Source: an uncultured Draconibacterium sp. (GTDB lineage: Bacteria > Bacteroidota > Bacteroidia > Bacteroidales > Prolixibacteraceae). From it: DNA of 64,000 bases. The first letter of the stretch is position 1. Every line of letters starts with the position of its first letter. The stretch is from positions 847,001-911,000 of the forward strand of contig NZ_OY776414.1 in assembly GCF_963675585.1 (NCBI RefSeq), given 5' to 3'. The notes beneath the pieces were generated by a model. That model made no database searches, was not told the DNA's origin, and saw only the letters and a list, made by a program, of their open reading frames with translations. Below, in pieces: positions 19,381-29,768 of this stretch. The translations under genes were made by a program, and so were the position numbers.

Positions 19381-20601
19381 ATGAATTATACAAATCTTAC
19401 AAAAATATCAACCACTGCATTAAAGAGAAATAAGTTCAGAGCATTTCTCACCATGCTGGGGATTATTATTGGGGTAGGTTCGGTAATTGCCATGCTTTCC
19501 ATTGGTCAGGCATCGAAAAAAAGTATTCGCGAAGAAATGTCGGATATGGGAACCAACATGATAATGATAATGCCGGGCCAGCAGCGACGAGGCGGTGTTA
19601 TGATGGGAAATTCAGATGCAAAATCTCTTACCTTAAGCGATGTGGCAGCCATTAAAAAGGAGGCAAAATTTATAACTGGTATTTCACCGCAGGTGAGTAC
19701 AAGCGGACAGGCCGTTCGTGGAAACAGCAACTGGCCAACTTCGGTGTATGGCGTAAATGCAGCTTATCTCGATATCAGAAAGTATGAAATAGAAGATGGC
19801 CGGATTTTTACCGATAAAGAAATTAAATCGCTGGCTAAAGTCTGCCTGGTGGGCCAAACCGTGATTGAAAATATTTTTGCCGATGGAGTTGACCCCATAG
19901 GGCAGACCGTGCGTTTTGAAGGAATTCCTTTAAAAGTGATTGGTGTTTTAAAAGAAAAAGGTGAAAACGGGATGGGAATGGATCAGGACGATATGATTAT
20001 TGCTCCTTATACTACCGTTCAGCGCAGGATGCTCGCCATTTCTCATATTCAGTCGATTTATGCCTCCGCAGTTAGCGAAGAACAGTCAGAAGCGGCCATT
20101 GAAGAGATTGAAACCATTTTGCGCCGTCAACATAAGTTACAAGAAGGTGACGACGATAATTTTCAGGTACGTTCGCAGGCAGAGATGGTTGAGATGGTAT
20201 CCTCGATAAGTGATATGTTATCGCTGCTACTGGGGGCAATTGCCGGAATTTCGTTATTGGTAGGTGGTATTGGAATTATGAATATTATGTTTGTTTCGGT
20301 AACCGAACGTACAAAGGAAATCGGCCTGCGTATGTCAGTCGGTGGTCGCGGTATTGATATTCTGATGCAATTCCTGATAGAAGCTGTTTTGTTGAGTATT
20401 TTAGGAGGTATAATCGGGATTTTATTCGGAATTGGAATCTCATATCTTGCTACCTATTTGCTTGATATGCCTTTTGTTGTAATGACACAGGCCATCGCCC
20501 TGTCGTTCCTGGTTTGTAGTTTTATCGGCATTTTCTTTGGTTGGTACCCGGCCCGAAAGGCTTCTGGTTTAAATCCAATTGATGCATTACGACACGAATA
20601 A
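19381..20601 (+). CDS. MacB-type ABC permease (FtsX family)
   Basis: The 406-aa membrane protein has one N-terminal TM helix (FLTMLGIIIGVGSVIAMLSI). A large periplasmic MacB_PCD domain (about 45-270) and a C-terminal FtsX domain with three TM helices (starting LLLGAIAGISLLVGGIGIMN) follow. The motif TERTKEIGLRMSVGGRG is the cytoplasmic coupling segment. With the upstream ATPase, adaptor and TolC-like channel it completes a tripartite exporter, possibly for peptides, lipids or toxic compounds. The cargo is not known. Confidence 0.9.
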   Translation: MNYTNLTKISTTALKRNKFRAFLTMLGIIIGVGSVIAMLSIGQASKKSIREEMSDMGTNMIMIMPGQQRRGGVMMGNSDAKSLTLSDVAAIKKEAKFITGISPQVSTSGQAVRGNSNWPTSVYGVNAAYLDIRKYEIEDGRIFTDKEIKSLAKVCLVGQTVIENIFADGVDPIGQTVRFEGIPLKVIGVLKEKGENGMGMDQDDMIIAPYTTVQRRMLAISHIQSIYASAVSEEQSEAAIEEIETILRRQHKLQEGDDDNFQVRSQAEMVEMVSSISDMLSLLLGAIAGISLLVGGIGIMNIMFVSVTERTKEIGLRMSVGGRGIDILMQFLIEAVLLSILGGIIGILFGIGISYLATYLLDMPFVVMTQAIALSFLVCSFIGIFFGWYPARKASGLNPIDALRHE

Positions 20602-20712
20602 ATTCTTCGAAAAATCATAAACTTCATTTTGTTTCTGAGGTTTTTGATTTTTCGTTTAACTTTGATTTCAAACAAAAAATTACATCTAATTGTATCAATT
20701 CACATTCCCGAG

Positions 20713-21798
20713 ATGAAAAATACGCAGGTAAAAAGAAATATTCTACAGATAGTTTTACATGCGTTGGCGTGGTTACTGCTAATCATTTTGCCTCAACTTA
20801 TTATTAACCGGTACTGGGGGAACAATAATTTTATTGATTGGCGTTTTTACATCAATGCAGCCATATACGGAGTAATTTTCTATGTCAATTTTATTTGGCT
20901 TGTTCCGAAATTCTTTTTTCGAAAAAACAAATTGCCTTACTTTTTATATGCAACCGGTGTTATTGTAATCGCCTACTTTGCAATTTCACTGCTTACCGAC
21001 TTAATGCATGATCCTGAACGGGATCGACAAATTTCGGAAGCGGTAGAGAAGTTGATGAAAGACCGGGTTATTCAAAGGCCTCCGTTTCGTCTGATTCATA
21101 TTTACTATTTTATTCTGATTTCGGTGATTATCACCGGTTTTTCCATTGGACTAAAAGTAATCGAACAACATTCAATCAGCGAAAAGCGGCAGAAGGAACT
21201 GGAAAAGGAAAAATTAAACTCGGAACTGGCTTTTCTGAAAAATCAGGTAAGTCCGCATTTTTTCTTTAATACCTTGAACAATATTTATTCGCTGGTGGAA
21301 ATTAATACCGACGACGCGCAGGCTGCTATTCTTAAGCTTTCGAAATTGATGCGCTATTTATTGTACGAATCGGAACACGGGAAAACCAGTCTTGATAACG
21401 AGATTAGTTTTATGAAACACTACATCGATTTAATGAAACTCAGACTTTCGCCAAAAGTGGAATTAAAGGTTGACTTACCCGAGAATGAAATAAACCTTGA
21501 AATTCCGCCGCTACTGTTTATTCCATTTATCGAAAATGCATTTAAACATGGCATAAGTTACCGCGAAAAGTCTTTTATTCATATTTCGATGACCGTAGAA
21601 AGGAATAAAATGAAGTTTGTTTGTGTGAATAGTTTGGGACAACAAACCGAAAAAAACGAAGATGAAAATCATTCAGGAATCGGGCTTGAAAATGTTCGGA
21701 AACGACTGAATTTAATTTTTCCTGAAAAACACAATCTGGAAATCGAAAAGACGAACCTTGACTTCCGGGTTTCACTCGAAATTGAAATACAAAACTGA
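20713..21798 (+). CDS. LytS/YehU-type sensor histidine kinase
   Basis: The 361-aa kinase has four N-terminal TM segments (about 10-150), a coiled-coil linker and a His_kinase domain. The H-box reads LKNQVSPHFFFNTLNNIYSL, followed by the ATP-binding N-box IPFIENAFKHGI and GIGLENVRKRL. The ATG at 20713 is preferred over the one at 20629. The upstream one adds 28 residues that overlap the likely leader and lack family similarity. It overlaps the LytTR regulator by one base (TGATG), so the two form a two-component pair. They follow the export operon and may control it. Confidence 0.88.
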   Translation: MKNTQVKRNILQIVLHALAWLLLIILPQLIINRYWGNNNFIDWRFYINAAIYGVIFYVNFIWLVPKFFFRKNKLPYFLYATGVIVIAYFAISLLTDLMHDPERDRQISEAVEKLMKDRVIQRPPFRLIHIYYFILISVIITGFSIGLKVIEQHSISEKRQKELEKEKLNSELAFLKNQVSPHFFFNTLNNIYSLVEINTDDAQAAILKLSKLMRYLLYESEHGKTSLDNEISFMKHYIDLMKLRLSPKVELKVDLPENEINLEIPPLLFIPFIENAFKHGISYREKSFIHISMTVERNKMKFVCVNSLGQQTEKNEDENHSGIGLENVRKRLNLIFPEKHNLEIEKTNLDFRVSLEIEIQN

Positions 21799-22514
21799 TG
21801 ATACGAACCATTGCAATCGACGACGAGCCTCTGGCACTTCAACTTGTAACCAATTATGTGAGCAAAACTCCTTTTCTCGAGTTGGTCGAAAGTTTCGACA
21901 ATCCTTTGGATGCAATGGAGTTTTTATCCGATAATCCGGTTGATTTAATTTTTTTGGATATTCAAATGCCCGATTTAACCGGAATAGAATTTACGCGTAT
22001 ATTGGAGAACCGCCCGAAAATTATTTTTACAACTGCCTACGAAAAATATGCGCTGGAAGGATTTAAGCTGGAAGCTACCGATTATTTGTTAAAACCGTTT
22101 AGTTACGAGGAATTTTTAAAAGCGGCCAGGCGGGCCGAAAAAATAATCGGGCTGGAGAAAACCGAAGCAAAAGAAACGGTGGAGGCCAACAATGAGTTTT
22201 TGTTTATAAAATCGGAATACAAAATCCGACGGATCAACTTTAACGAAATTAACTACATTGAAGGTTTAAAAGACTACGTAAAAGTTTATCTTCAAAACGA
22301 AACAAAACCAATTCTTTCGTTAAACTCGCTTAAATCACTGGAAGCAAAATTACCCGAATCAAAATTTATGCGGGTACACCGGTCGTTTATTGTTAACCTC
22401 GAAAAAATTGATACAATCGAACGCAGTCGTATTATTTTTGGCAAGGTTTACATTCCTGTTAGTGATCAGTTCAAGGAAAAATTCCAACAGTTTTTAGATT
22501 CCAATTTTTTGTAA
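21798..22514 (+). CDS. LytTR-family response regulator
   Basis: The 238-aa protein has an N-terminal receiver domain (IAIDDEPLALQ acidic pocket, phospho-acceptor Asp in DLIFLDIQMPDLTG near residue 55, Lys in LLKPF). A C-terminal LytTR DNA-binding domain follows (FLFIKSEYKIRRINFNEINYIEGLKDYVKV, FMRVHRSFIVNL). It is translationally coupled to the upstream LytS-type kinase. The targets are unknown; the export operon just upstream is a natural candidate. Confidence 0.92.
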   Translation: MIRTIAIDDEPLALQLVTNYVSKTPFLELVESFDNPLDAMEFLSDNPVDLIFLDIQMPDLTGIEFTRILENRPKIIFTTAYEKYALEGFKLEATDYLLKPFSYEEFLKAARRAEKIIGLEKTEAKETVEANNEFLFIKSEYKIRRINFNEINYIEGLKDYVKVYLQNETKPILSLNSLKSLEAKLPESKFMRVHRSFIVNLEKIDTIERSRIIFGKVYIPVSDQFKEKFQQFLDSNFL

Positions 22515-23045
22515 ACCTTCGTTAAATACCTGTTTTTACTATTTTTTGTTTTCCAAAGGAATCAATTTTATTTCTGCTGTATTTGTTGTTTAAAGTGCAC
22601 AATAAGAGGTGTTTGTGGATGTTTTAATGTGTGGGTGTTAACAAAATGCACATGCATAAATATCATTTTGTACACCTGTGCTTAACGAAATGTACAGACT
22701 TGTAAAACATTCTCACCCGTCTTGTTCAGTTTATCAATCTATTTTTATCTCATCGTTTTTAAGCAGGCAATTTGCAACAAACGCAATTGCCGGAATCTTA
22801 AAACCGATACAATAAAACTTAGAAATATATCAGATCTAAATCTTGTAACATGAAACAAAGTAGGGTAGCATGTATTGCAGTTGACCTCAATTTTAAAACA
22901 GCCGGTAGTACATATACCATCCATGGATTCATTTCTGATCTTATTTCTACAAACATTTTATTGACACAAATTACTGAACAATTTAAGGGACTAGCCCATA
23001 AATTTTACCAGGTAATTTATAAAAATTGAGCGGATAGATTTTTTA
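22515..23045. other. Gap between LytTR gene and the glycan locus
   Basis: The 530 nt are AT-rich. An 8-bp inverted repeat ACAAAATG/CATTTTGT (22641-22648, 22664-22671) lies in a stretch with several TGTG/CACA words and could be a regulator site. A 59-codon open frame (22850-23029) is listed separately. No RNA gene is recognised. Confidence 0.4.
22850..23029 (+). CDS. Possible 59-aa protein, unknown
   Basis: ATG at 22850 opens 59 codons to TGA at 23027-23029. The product starts MKQSRVACIAVDLNF and has no recognised domain. There is no Shine-Dalgarno sequence, although Bacteroidetes often lack one. The candidate GH5 promoter begins at its stop codon, so the frame could equally be leader sequence. 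I would not rely on it without conservation. Confidence 0.25.
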   Translation: MKQSRVACIAVDLNFKTAGSTYTIHGFISDLISTNILLTQITEQFKGLAHKFYQVIYKN

Positions 23046-23053
23046 TAAGTTTG
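23025..23053 (+). promoter_or_regulatory. Candidate promoter of the GH5-GH31-GH3 operon
   Basis: TAAGTTTG at 23046-23053 fits the Bacteroidetes -7 consensus TAnnTTTG exactly. ATTG at 23025-23028 is a plausible -33 element, with 17 nt between them, slightly short of the usual 19-21. It lies 53 nt before the GH5 ATG. Confidence 0.5.
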
Positions 23054-23105
23054 AGAACTTCGGGTGGGCTTCTTAGTGCCCGCCTGGAGTTTTGCTTTTT
23101 ATAAA

Positions 23106-24596
23106 ATGAATCAAAACAAATTTATGACAACAGTAGCAAAATATTTTTTTGGCTTTTTTTTGGCTATTTCCATTGTGGCTTGTGGTGGTTCTGACGAAGA
23201 AAACGAACCGGAGCCATTTACACCCGTATTAACAGCTTCACCTGCTTCACTTACTTTTGATGCAGTGGGTGGCATCGAAACCGTATCGGTGAACAGTAAT
23301 TCTACCTGGTCGGTTAGCAGTTCCGAAAGCTGGTGTAAATCGTCGGTGCAATCTTCCAAAGCAAATTCCAGTATTACCATTTCTGCCGAAACAAATTACA
23401 GTAAACTCGAACGAAATGCTGTAATAACAATTACTTCGGCAGGTGCTGCTGATGTGAACATTGCAGTTTCTCAATCTGAAAGAGTAGTTGACCCGAAATA
23501 CACCGAATACATTGAGCCCGATAATACAGGTATGGAAAGCGATGCAAAAACACTTGCTTCTCAAATGTACCTGGGATGGAACATTGTAAATACACTTGAA
23601 GCCATTGGTGGTGAAACGGCCTGGGGTAATCCAAAGGTTACCAATGATTTGATCGTAGCTGTTAAAGCTGCCGGATTTAATGCCATTCGTATTCCTTGTT
23701 CGTGGAATCAATATCTCGAAGAAGATGAAACGTATTTTATTATAAAAGAATCGTGGTTGGAACGTGTAAAAGAAGTGGTGGATTATTGTGTTGCCAATGA
23801 TGTTTATGTTGTTTTAAACATTCACTGGGATGGTGGATGGATGGAGAACAACTGTACAACAGATAAACAAGCTGAAGTGGATACTAAACTTGCAGCCATT
23901 TGGCAACAAATTGCCATTTATTTTCGCGATTACGACGAACACCTGTTGTTTGCCGGTGCAAACGAACCCAATGTAAGTAACACTTCTGAAGCAACAGTGC
24001 TGGCCTCACACATGCAAACATTTGTAAATACCGTGCGTGCAACCGGCGGACGAAATACCTACAGAAACCTGATTGTGCAAGCCCCTTCTACCGATATTGA
24101 TAAAGCCGATAATTGGATGACAATGCCGGAAGACAATACAGAGAATCGCCTGTTTGCCGAAGTACATTATTATACACCCTGGCAGTTTTGCGGTTTGGAA
24201 GAGGATGCCAATTGGGGGAAGATGTATTATTTTTGGGGAACACCAAATCATGTAGCCGGAGCGGAAGATCGTTTTTCAACAGAGTACGAAGAGGATTTTT
24301 TAGCCGGACAATTTCAGAAAATGAAGACCAGGTTGGTTGATAAGGGAGTACCCGTAATTCTTGGAGAATTTGGTGCAATTAGCCGCAGCTTTCCGAATAA
24401 TGCGGAGTGGCAACAAAAACACGACGATTCGCGTGCCTATTTCTTTGAAAAAGTAGCAGAGTTATCTAAAAACAATGGTTTGGTACCTTTCCTTTGGGAC
24501 AACGGAATGTTAGACAGGAATACAAACACAGTTGGCAACGAAAAAGCATACAATGCTTTAATTACCGGTGCTGGTAACGGAACCTATCCCTTTTAA
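23106..24596 (+). CDS. BACON-GH5 endo-beta-glucanase lipoprotein (xyloglucanase candidate)
   Basis: The 496-aa protein has a type II signal peptide with lipobox ending IVAC near residue 28, so it should be surface-anchored. A BACON domain (about 38-125) is followed by a GH5 catalytic domain. Acid/base Glu287 is in AGANEPN and nucleophile Glu421 in ILGEFGA, with NAIRIPCSWNQY and NIHWDGGW upstream. A BACON-GH5 architecture next to GH31 and GH3 resembles the Bacteroides ovatus xyloglucan locus, so xyloglucan is the favoured substrate; cellulose or mannan are alternatives. ATG 23106 is used because the longer frame starts at a GTG before the signal peptide. Confidence 0.85.
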   Translation: MNQNKFMTTVAKYFFGFFLAISIVACGGSDEENEPEPFTPVLTASPASLTFDAVGGIETVSVNSNSTWSVSSSESWCKSSVQSSKANSSITISAETNYSKLERNAVITITSAGAADVNIAVSQSERVVDPKYTEYIEPDNTGMESDAKTLASQMYLGWNIVNTLEAIGGETAWGNPKVTNDLIVAVKAAGFNAIRIPCSWNQYLEEDETYFIIKESWLERVKEVVDYCVANDVYVVLNIHWDGGWMENNCTTDKQAEVDTKLAAIWQQIAIYFRDYDEHLLFAGANEPNVSNTSEATVLASHMQTFVNTVRATGGRNTYRNLIVQAPSTDIDKADNWMTMPEDNTENRLFAEVHYYTPWQFCGLEEDANWGKMYYFWGTPNHVAGAEDRFSTEYEEDFLAGQFQKMKTRLVDKGVPVILGEFGAISRSFPNNAEWQQKHDDSRAYFFEKVAELSKNNGLVPFLWDNGMLDRNTNTVGNEKAYNALITGAGNGTYPF

Positions 24597-24644
24597 GATT
24601 TTACACCATTAATGCTTGAAAAAAACTATTAATTACTATACAAG

Positions 24645-27479
24645 ATGAAAAAAATAATTGTTGTACTTCTGATTGCCCTGGTTGGTATATCGTGTTCACA
24701 AAAAAAATGGGAAACAACACCTGCCGGAGTTGTAGTGTACCCATCAAATCCTGCACAAAATTCAGCACAACTGATTCAGATTAGTCCGCTTGGTGAGGAA
24801 ATTATTAAAGTCTCGGCCAGTGCAAAAAAGGAGTTAAGCAAGCTTGAAAGTTTGGTTGCTCTTCCTGGAAATGAGCCTGTGAAATTCGAAGTTGAGGAGC
24901 AGGACGATCGTTTGTTTATTTCAACTGCAAAAACAAAAGTTATTGTTTCAACTATTACAGGTGAAATAGAATTTGCTGATGAAAACGGAAATCCCATCCT
25001 AATGGAAAAGGCAAATGGTGGTAAAACACTTACTCCAATGCAGGTTGATGGGGAAAATGGGTACGCCATTCAGCAGGTATTTCAATCGTCGGAGGACGAA
25101 GCCATTTACGGTTTGGGCCAGCATCAGGCAAACGAAATGAATTACAAAGGAAAAAACGAGGAACTGTTTCAATACAACACAAAAGTTTCGGTTCCTTTTA
25201 TAGTATCCAATAAAAATTACGGAATCCTTTGGGACAATTATTCATTTTCGCGTTTTGGAGATCCACGTCCGTATGGTCAGATCGATCAGCTAAAACTATA
25301 TGATGCGGAAGAAAAAGAAGGTGGATTAACCGCAACTTATATCGACGATACACGAAAAGGCCATGTTTTTGTTGAAAGACAGGAAGCGACCATCGATTAT
25401 GAAAATCTGGAAACCATTCAGAATTTTCCTGCCGATTTTAGTTTTGACCACGCACAAATAAACTGGGAAGGAAAAATGGAAGCGGCTGAAGATGGTGTGT
25501 TCAACTTTTTATTGTATTACGCCGGTTACACAAAAATATGGATTGACGGTGAATTGATGGTTGACAAATGGCGTACTGCCTGGAATCCATCGGTGGCCAA
25601 ATTTCCGGTTGACATGAAAAAAGGCCGGAAATACGATGTTAAACTGGAATGGATTCCGGATGGCGGCGTTTCGTACATTGGACTAAAAGTACTATCTCCA
25701 CGTGCTCCTGAAGAACAAAATAATATTTCGTTTTACTCCGAAATGGGCGACGAGATCAACTATTATTTTATGAAAGGAAATTCGATGGACGATGTGATAA
25801 AAAGATACCGCACATTAACCGGAAAAGCACAGGTAATGCCCAAATGGGCAATGGGTTTCTGGCAAAGCCGCGAGCGTTACAAAACCCAGGAAGAGCTGGA
25901 AACAACACTTGCCGAATTCAGAAAAAGACACATCCCGATTGATAATATTGTACAAGACTGGTCGTACTGGAAAGTAGATGATTGGGGAAGCCACGATTTT
26001 GATGAGGCGCGTTTCCCCGATGCAGAAGGAATGGTAAAATATGTTCACGACAACAATGCACGGATTATGATTTCGGTGTGGCCAAAATTCTATTTGGGTA
26101 CCGAACATTACAATCAGTTTAACGAAAACGGATGGATGTATCAGCAAGCCATAAAAGACAGCATTCGCGACTGGATTTATCCGGGTTATATTGGTTCTTT
26201 TTACGATTCGTACAATGCGGATGCACGTAAATTGTTCTGGAAACAAATTGATTCAAAATTGTATGAAAAAGGATTTGATGCCTGGTGGCTGGATGCAACA
26301 GAACCTGATATTTTATCGAATGCCAGTGTTGATTACCGCAAAAAATTAATGAATCCAACGGCTTTGGGAAGTTCAACAAAATATTTTAACGCTTTCGCAC
26401 TTATGAATGCCAAAGGGATTTACGAAGGACAGCGTGAGAAGAATCCGGAAGACAGGGTGTTTATTTTAACCCGTTCGGGTTTTGCCGGAATGCAACGTTA
26501 CGGAACAACCACCTGGAGTGGCGATATTGGTACTTGCTGGGAAGACCTTGAGGCACAGATTCCTGCGGGGATAAATTTCTCAATGTCGGGTTTACCTTAC
26601 TGGACCATGGATATTGGTGGTTTTAGTGTTCAAAAGAAATTCGAAAGAGCAAAAGAAGGCAGCGAAGAAATGGCTGAGTGGCGCGAGTTAAATACCCGCT
26701 GGTACCAGTTTGGTGCATTTGTGCCACTGTTCAGAGTGCACGGTCAGTTTCCGTTCCGCGAAATTTATAACCTGGCACCCGAAACACATCCGGCCTACAA
26801 ATCAATGTTGTACTACAACAAATTACGGTATCGTTTAATGCCTTACATTTATAGTTTAACAGGTGCTGTTTATCACAACGATTATACACTTATGCGTGGT
26901 TTGGCCATGGATTTTCCTTCTGACAAACGCGTGTTGAATATTGGCGACCAGTATTTATTTGGTTCGTCGCTGATGGTTTGCCCGGTGTATCATTACAAAG
27001 AACGAAACAGAGATGTATATTTCCCAAACAACGGAGGTTGGTACGATATGTACACCGGAAAATTCATCGCCGGTGGTCAGAAACTAAATGTTGAAGCTCC
27101 TTACGAACGTATGCCTTTGTTTGTTCGCGAAGGTTCAGTACTTCCTGTTGGACCTGAAATTGAATACACCGCACAAAAAACAGACGCTCCGATTGATTTA
27201 TTTGTGTACACCGGAAAAGATGGTTCGTTTGAACTTTACGAAGACGAAGGTACCAACTACGATTACGAAAAAGGAGAATTCTCTGTTATTGCGATTAGTT
27301 GGAACGAAGCGGACGGCGAACTAACCATTGGAAAACGCAAAGGCGAATTCGAAGGAATGGCGAAAGAACAAGCTTTCAGGGTAGTATTTGTTTCAAAAAA
27401 CAATCCGGTTTCAATTGACGAAGAAGTAAAAGCAAAAGTCATTACATACACCGGTGAGGAATTAAAAGTTAGTTTGTAA
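24645..27479 (+). CDS. GH31 alpha-xylosidase/alpha-glucosidase with PA14 insert, lipoprotein
   Basis: The 944-aa protein has a lipobox (LVGISC). An N-terminal GH31 beta-sandwich is interrupted by a PA14 domain (about 220-365, with GVFNFLLYYAGYTKIWIDG). A catalytic barrel follows, with nucleophile Asp550 in WWLDATEPD and acid/base Asp627 in TWSGDIG, then C-terminal beta domains. A PA14 inserted at this point and the nucleophile context are typical of xyloglucan alpha-xylosidases, which remove alpha-1,6-xylose from the non-reducing end. It lies 48 nt after the GH5 gene and 16 nt before the GH3 gene, in one operon. Confidence 0.88.
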   Translation: MKKIIVVLLIALVGISCSQKKWETTPAGVVVYPSNPAQNSAQLIQISPLGEEIIKVSASAKKELSKLESLVALPGNEPVKFEVEEQDDRLFISTAKTKVIVSTITGEIEFADENGNPILMEKANGGKTLTPMQVDGENGYAIQQVFQSSEDEAIYGLGQHQANEMNYKGKNEELFQYNTKVSVPFIVSNKNYGILWDNYSFSRFGDPRPYGQIDQLKLYDAEEKEGGLTATYIDDTRKGHVFVERQEATIDYENLETIQNFPADFSFDHAQINWEGKMEAAEDGVFNFLLYYAGYTKIWIDGELMVDKWRTAWNPSVAKFPVDMKKGRKYDVKLEWIPDGGVSYIGLKVLSPRAPEEQNNISFYSEMGDEINYYFMKGNSMDDVIKRYRTLTGKAQVMPKWAMGFWQSRERYKTQEELETTLAEFRKRHIPIDNIVQDWSYWKVDDWGSHDFDEARFPDAEGMVKYVHDNNARIMISVWPKFYLGTEHYNQFNENGWMYQQAIKDSIRDWIYPGYIGSFYDSYNADARKLFWKQIDSKLYEKGFDAWWLDATEPDILSNASVDYRKKLMNPTALGSSTKYFNAFALMNAKGIYEGQREKNPEDRVFILTRSGFAGMQRYGTTTWSGDIGTCWEDLEAQIPAGINFSMSGLPYWTMDIGGFSVQKKFERAKEGSEEMAEWRELNTRWYQFGAFVPLFRVHGQFPFREIYNLAPETHPAYKSMLYYNKLRYRLMPYIYSLTGAVYHNDYTLMRGLAMDFPSDKRVLNIGDQYLFGSSLMVCPVYHYKERNRDVYFPNNGGWYDMYTGKFIAGGQKLNVEAPYERMPLFVREGSVLPVGPEIEYTAQKTDAPIDLFVYTGKDGSFELYEDEGTNYDYEKGEFSVIAISWNEADGELTIGKRKGEFEGMAKEQAFRVVFVSKNNPVSIDEEVKAKVITYTGEELKVSL

Positions 27480-27495
27480 CGATTGAAATTCAAGA

Positions 27496-29676
27496 ATGAA
27501 GAGCAAAATAATAGTTGGATTAATTCTGGCAGTATTTGGTTTTAACACGATTACAGCACAGAATATGTCGGAGATGGATAAAAAGATTGAAAAAATTCTT
27601 TCGCAGTTAACGCTTGAAGAAAAAGTGGCCATGTGCCATGCGCAATCAAAATTTAGCTCACCTGGTGTTCCGCGTTTGGGAATTCCGGAAATATGGATGT
27701 CGGATGGCCCGCACGGTGTACGTGGCGAAATAAACTGGGACAACTGGGGCTACGCCAACTGGACAAACGACTCAATTACTGCGTTCCCAGCATTAACGGC
27801 TTTAGCTGCTACATTTAATCCCGCACTTTCGTACCAGTACGGTGTTGCGGTTGGTGAGGAAGCCAGGTACCGAAGAAAGGATGTTTTACTCGGCCCCGGT
27901 GTAAACATTTACCGTACTCCGTTAAATGGTAGAAATTTCGAATACATGGGCGAAGATCCTTTGCTGGCCTCAGTTATGGTTGTGCCGTATATTAAAGGTG
28001 TTCAGGAAAATGGTGTGGCTGCCTGTGTGAAACATTATGCTTTAAATAACCAGGAAGAATGGCGCGGACATATAAATGCAAACGTGAGCGACCGTGCCTT
28101 GCACGAAATTTATTTGCCTGCTTTTAAAGCCGCTGTTGAGGAAGGAAAAGTATGGTCGATTATGGGAGCCTACAATAAATTCAGAGGGCAACATTGTTGT
28201 CACAATGAAATTTTGTTGAATAAGATTTTAAAGGAAGACTGGAATTTTGACGGTACAGTGATTACTGACTGGGGAGGTGCACACGACACCCGCGAAGCTG
28301 CACTTTATGGTTTGGATATTGAAATGGGAACCTGGACAAACGGATTAACTTCTTCGGTTGATTTGATGTATGAAAATTATTTTCTGGCAAAACCATTTCT
28401 GAAAATGTTGCAAAGCGGTGAAATTGACGAATCAGTGGTTGACGACAAAGCACGAAGAATACTGAGGTTAATGTTGCGTACCAACATGAATATGAGCCGA
28501 AGTACCGGTAGAATGAACAACCAGGAGCATCATGATGTGGCGCGAGCAGTTGCTGCCGAAGGAATTGTATTGCTTAAAAACAACGATGATTTTTTTCCTA
28601 TCGATCCGGAAAAGCAGCTTACCATTGCTGTTATTGGCGAAAATGCAACCCGACAGATGACTGTAGGAGGCGGCTCTTCTGAACTAAAAGCCCAATACGA
28701 AATATCGCCACTGGAAGGAATTAAAGCACGATTTCAAAAGGCCAGAATTTTGCATGCAATGGGGTATGCTTCGGGGCCATCGGCTTACGGAAGAGAAATA
28801 CCTTCGAAGTACGATGCCGAATTGTTGCGAAACGAAGCGGTTGAAACGGCAAAAAATGCGGATGTAGTGTTGTACTTTGGTGGATTAAACAAAAACCATT
28901 TTCAGGATTGTGAAGGTGGCGACCGGAAAAGTTACGAACTTCCGTTTGAACAAAATGAGTTACTTGATGCCCTGGCTTCCGTGAATAAAAATATTGGTGT
29001 GGTACTGATTAGCGGAAATGCGGTAGAAATGCCCTGGCTCGAAAACATAAAAGGATTAATGCAGGCATGGTATCTGGGCAGCGATGCCGGTTATGCCATT
29101 GCAGATGTAATCAGCGGAGATAAAAATCCATCCGGTAAGTTACCTTTTACATTCCCGGTTAAGCTGGAAGATAACGCCGCTCATTATTTTGGCGAATTAT
29201 CTTATCCGGGCGACAGCATTGATCAGTATTACAAAGAAGGAATTCTTGTGGGTTACCGTTGGCACGAAACAAAAAACATTGAGCCCCAATTTGCCTTCGG
29301 CTACGGACTTTCATACACCAGTTTTGATTTGTCGGACATTAACACCGATAAAAAATCGTATGAAACGGGCGATAAAATTGTGCTTAGCTGCAGCGTAAAA
29401 AACCGGGGTGAAAAAGATGGTTCCGAAGTTGTTCAGGTGTACGTTGGAAAACCCGGTTCGAAAGTGGAAAGAGCCGTAAAAGAGCTAAAAGGTTTTACAA
29501 AAGTTGAGCTGAAATCCGGTAGTTCAGAAACCGTGGGAATTGATATTGATGTTAAAAATCTGGCGTATTACAATACCGAAAAAGCCGATTGGGAAGTGGA
29601 AAAAGGCGAGTACATTTTGTATGTTGGCAACGCTTCGAACCAGATTTCTAAAAAGTTGAAAATAAGAATTGATTAA
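27496..29676 (+). CDS. GH3 beta-glucosidase, secreted
   Basis: The 726-aa protein has a signal peptide (to about residue 21, ITAQ), an N-terminal GH3 barrel with nucleophile Asp258 in VITDWGGAHD, a C-terminal alpha/beta sandwich and a terminal fibronectin-III-like domain (from about 610). The substrate-binding KHYALNNQE motif is present. The usual role is hydrolysis of beta-glucosides released by the upstream GH5 and GH31. It is the last gene of the operon, before a strong terminator. Confidence 0.9.
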   Translation: MKSKIIVGLILAVFGFNTITAQNMSEMDKKIEKILSQLTLEEKVAMCHAQSKFSSPGVPRLGIPEIWMSDGPHGVRGEINWDNWGYANWTNDSITAFPALTALAATFNPALSYQYGVAVGEEARYRRKDVLLGPGVNIYRTPLNGRNFEYMGEDPLLASVMVVPYIKGVQENGVAACVKHYALNNQEEWRGHINANVSDRALHEIYLPAFKAAVEEGKVWSIMGAYNKFRGQHCCHNEILLNKILKEDWNFDGTVITDWGGAHDTREAALYGLDIEMGTWTNGLTSSVDLMYENYFLAKPFLKMLQSGEIDESVVDDKARRILRLMLRTNMNMSRSTGRMNNQEHHDVARAVAAEGIVLLKNNDDFFPIDPEKQLTIAVIGENATRQMTVGGGSSELKAQYEISPLEGIKARFQKARILHAMGYASGPSAYGREIPSKYDAELLRNEAVETAKNADVVLYFGGLNKNHFQDCEGGDRKSYELPFEQNELLDALASVNKNIGVVLISGNAVEMPWLENIKGLMQAWYLGSDAGYAIADVISGDKNPSGKLPFTFPVKLEDNAAHYFGELSYPGDSIDQYYKEGILVGYRWHETKNIEPQFAFGYGLSYTSFDLSDINTDKKSYETGDKIVLSCSVKNRGEKDGSEVVQVYVGKPGSKVERAVKELKGFTKVELKSGSSETVGIDIDVKNLAYYNTEKADWEVEKGEYILYVGNASNQISKKLKIRID

Positions 29677-29768
29677 AAAATATGAGTTCATTTGAAGTGC
29701 CTGATTTAGGTTTTGGATGACGAAAAAATATTTTGCGCAAAGCAAAGTTTAGTTAGTAAGTTTTGGTT

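Noticed and set aside
20629-20712. Longer N-terminus for the LytS-type kinase
   Set aside because: The extra 28 residues from ATG 20629 overlap the expected leader region and do not resemble the family; ATG 20713 gives a normal N-terminus.
23064-23105. GTG start for the GH5 gene
   Set aside because: It would put 14 residues before the signal peptide and lies almost at the predicted transcription start; ATG 23106 gives a normal lipoprotein signal.
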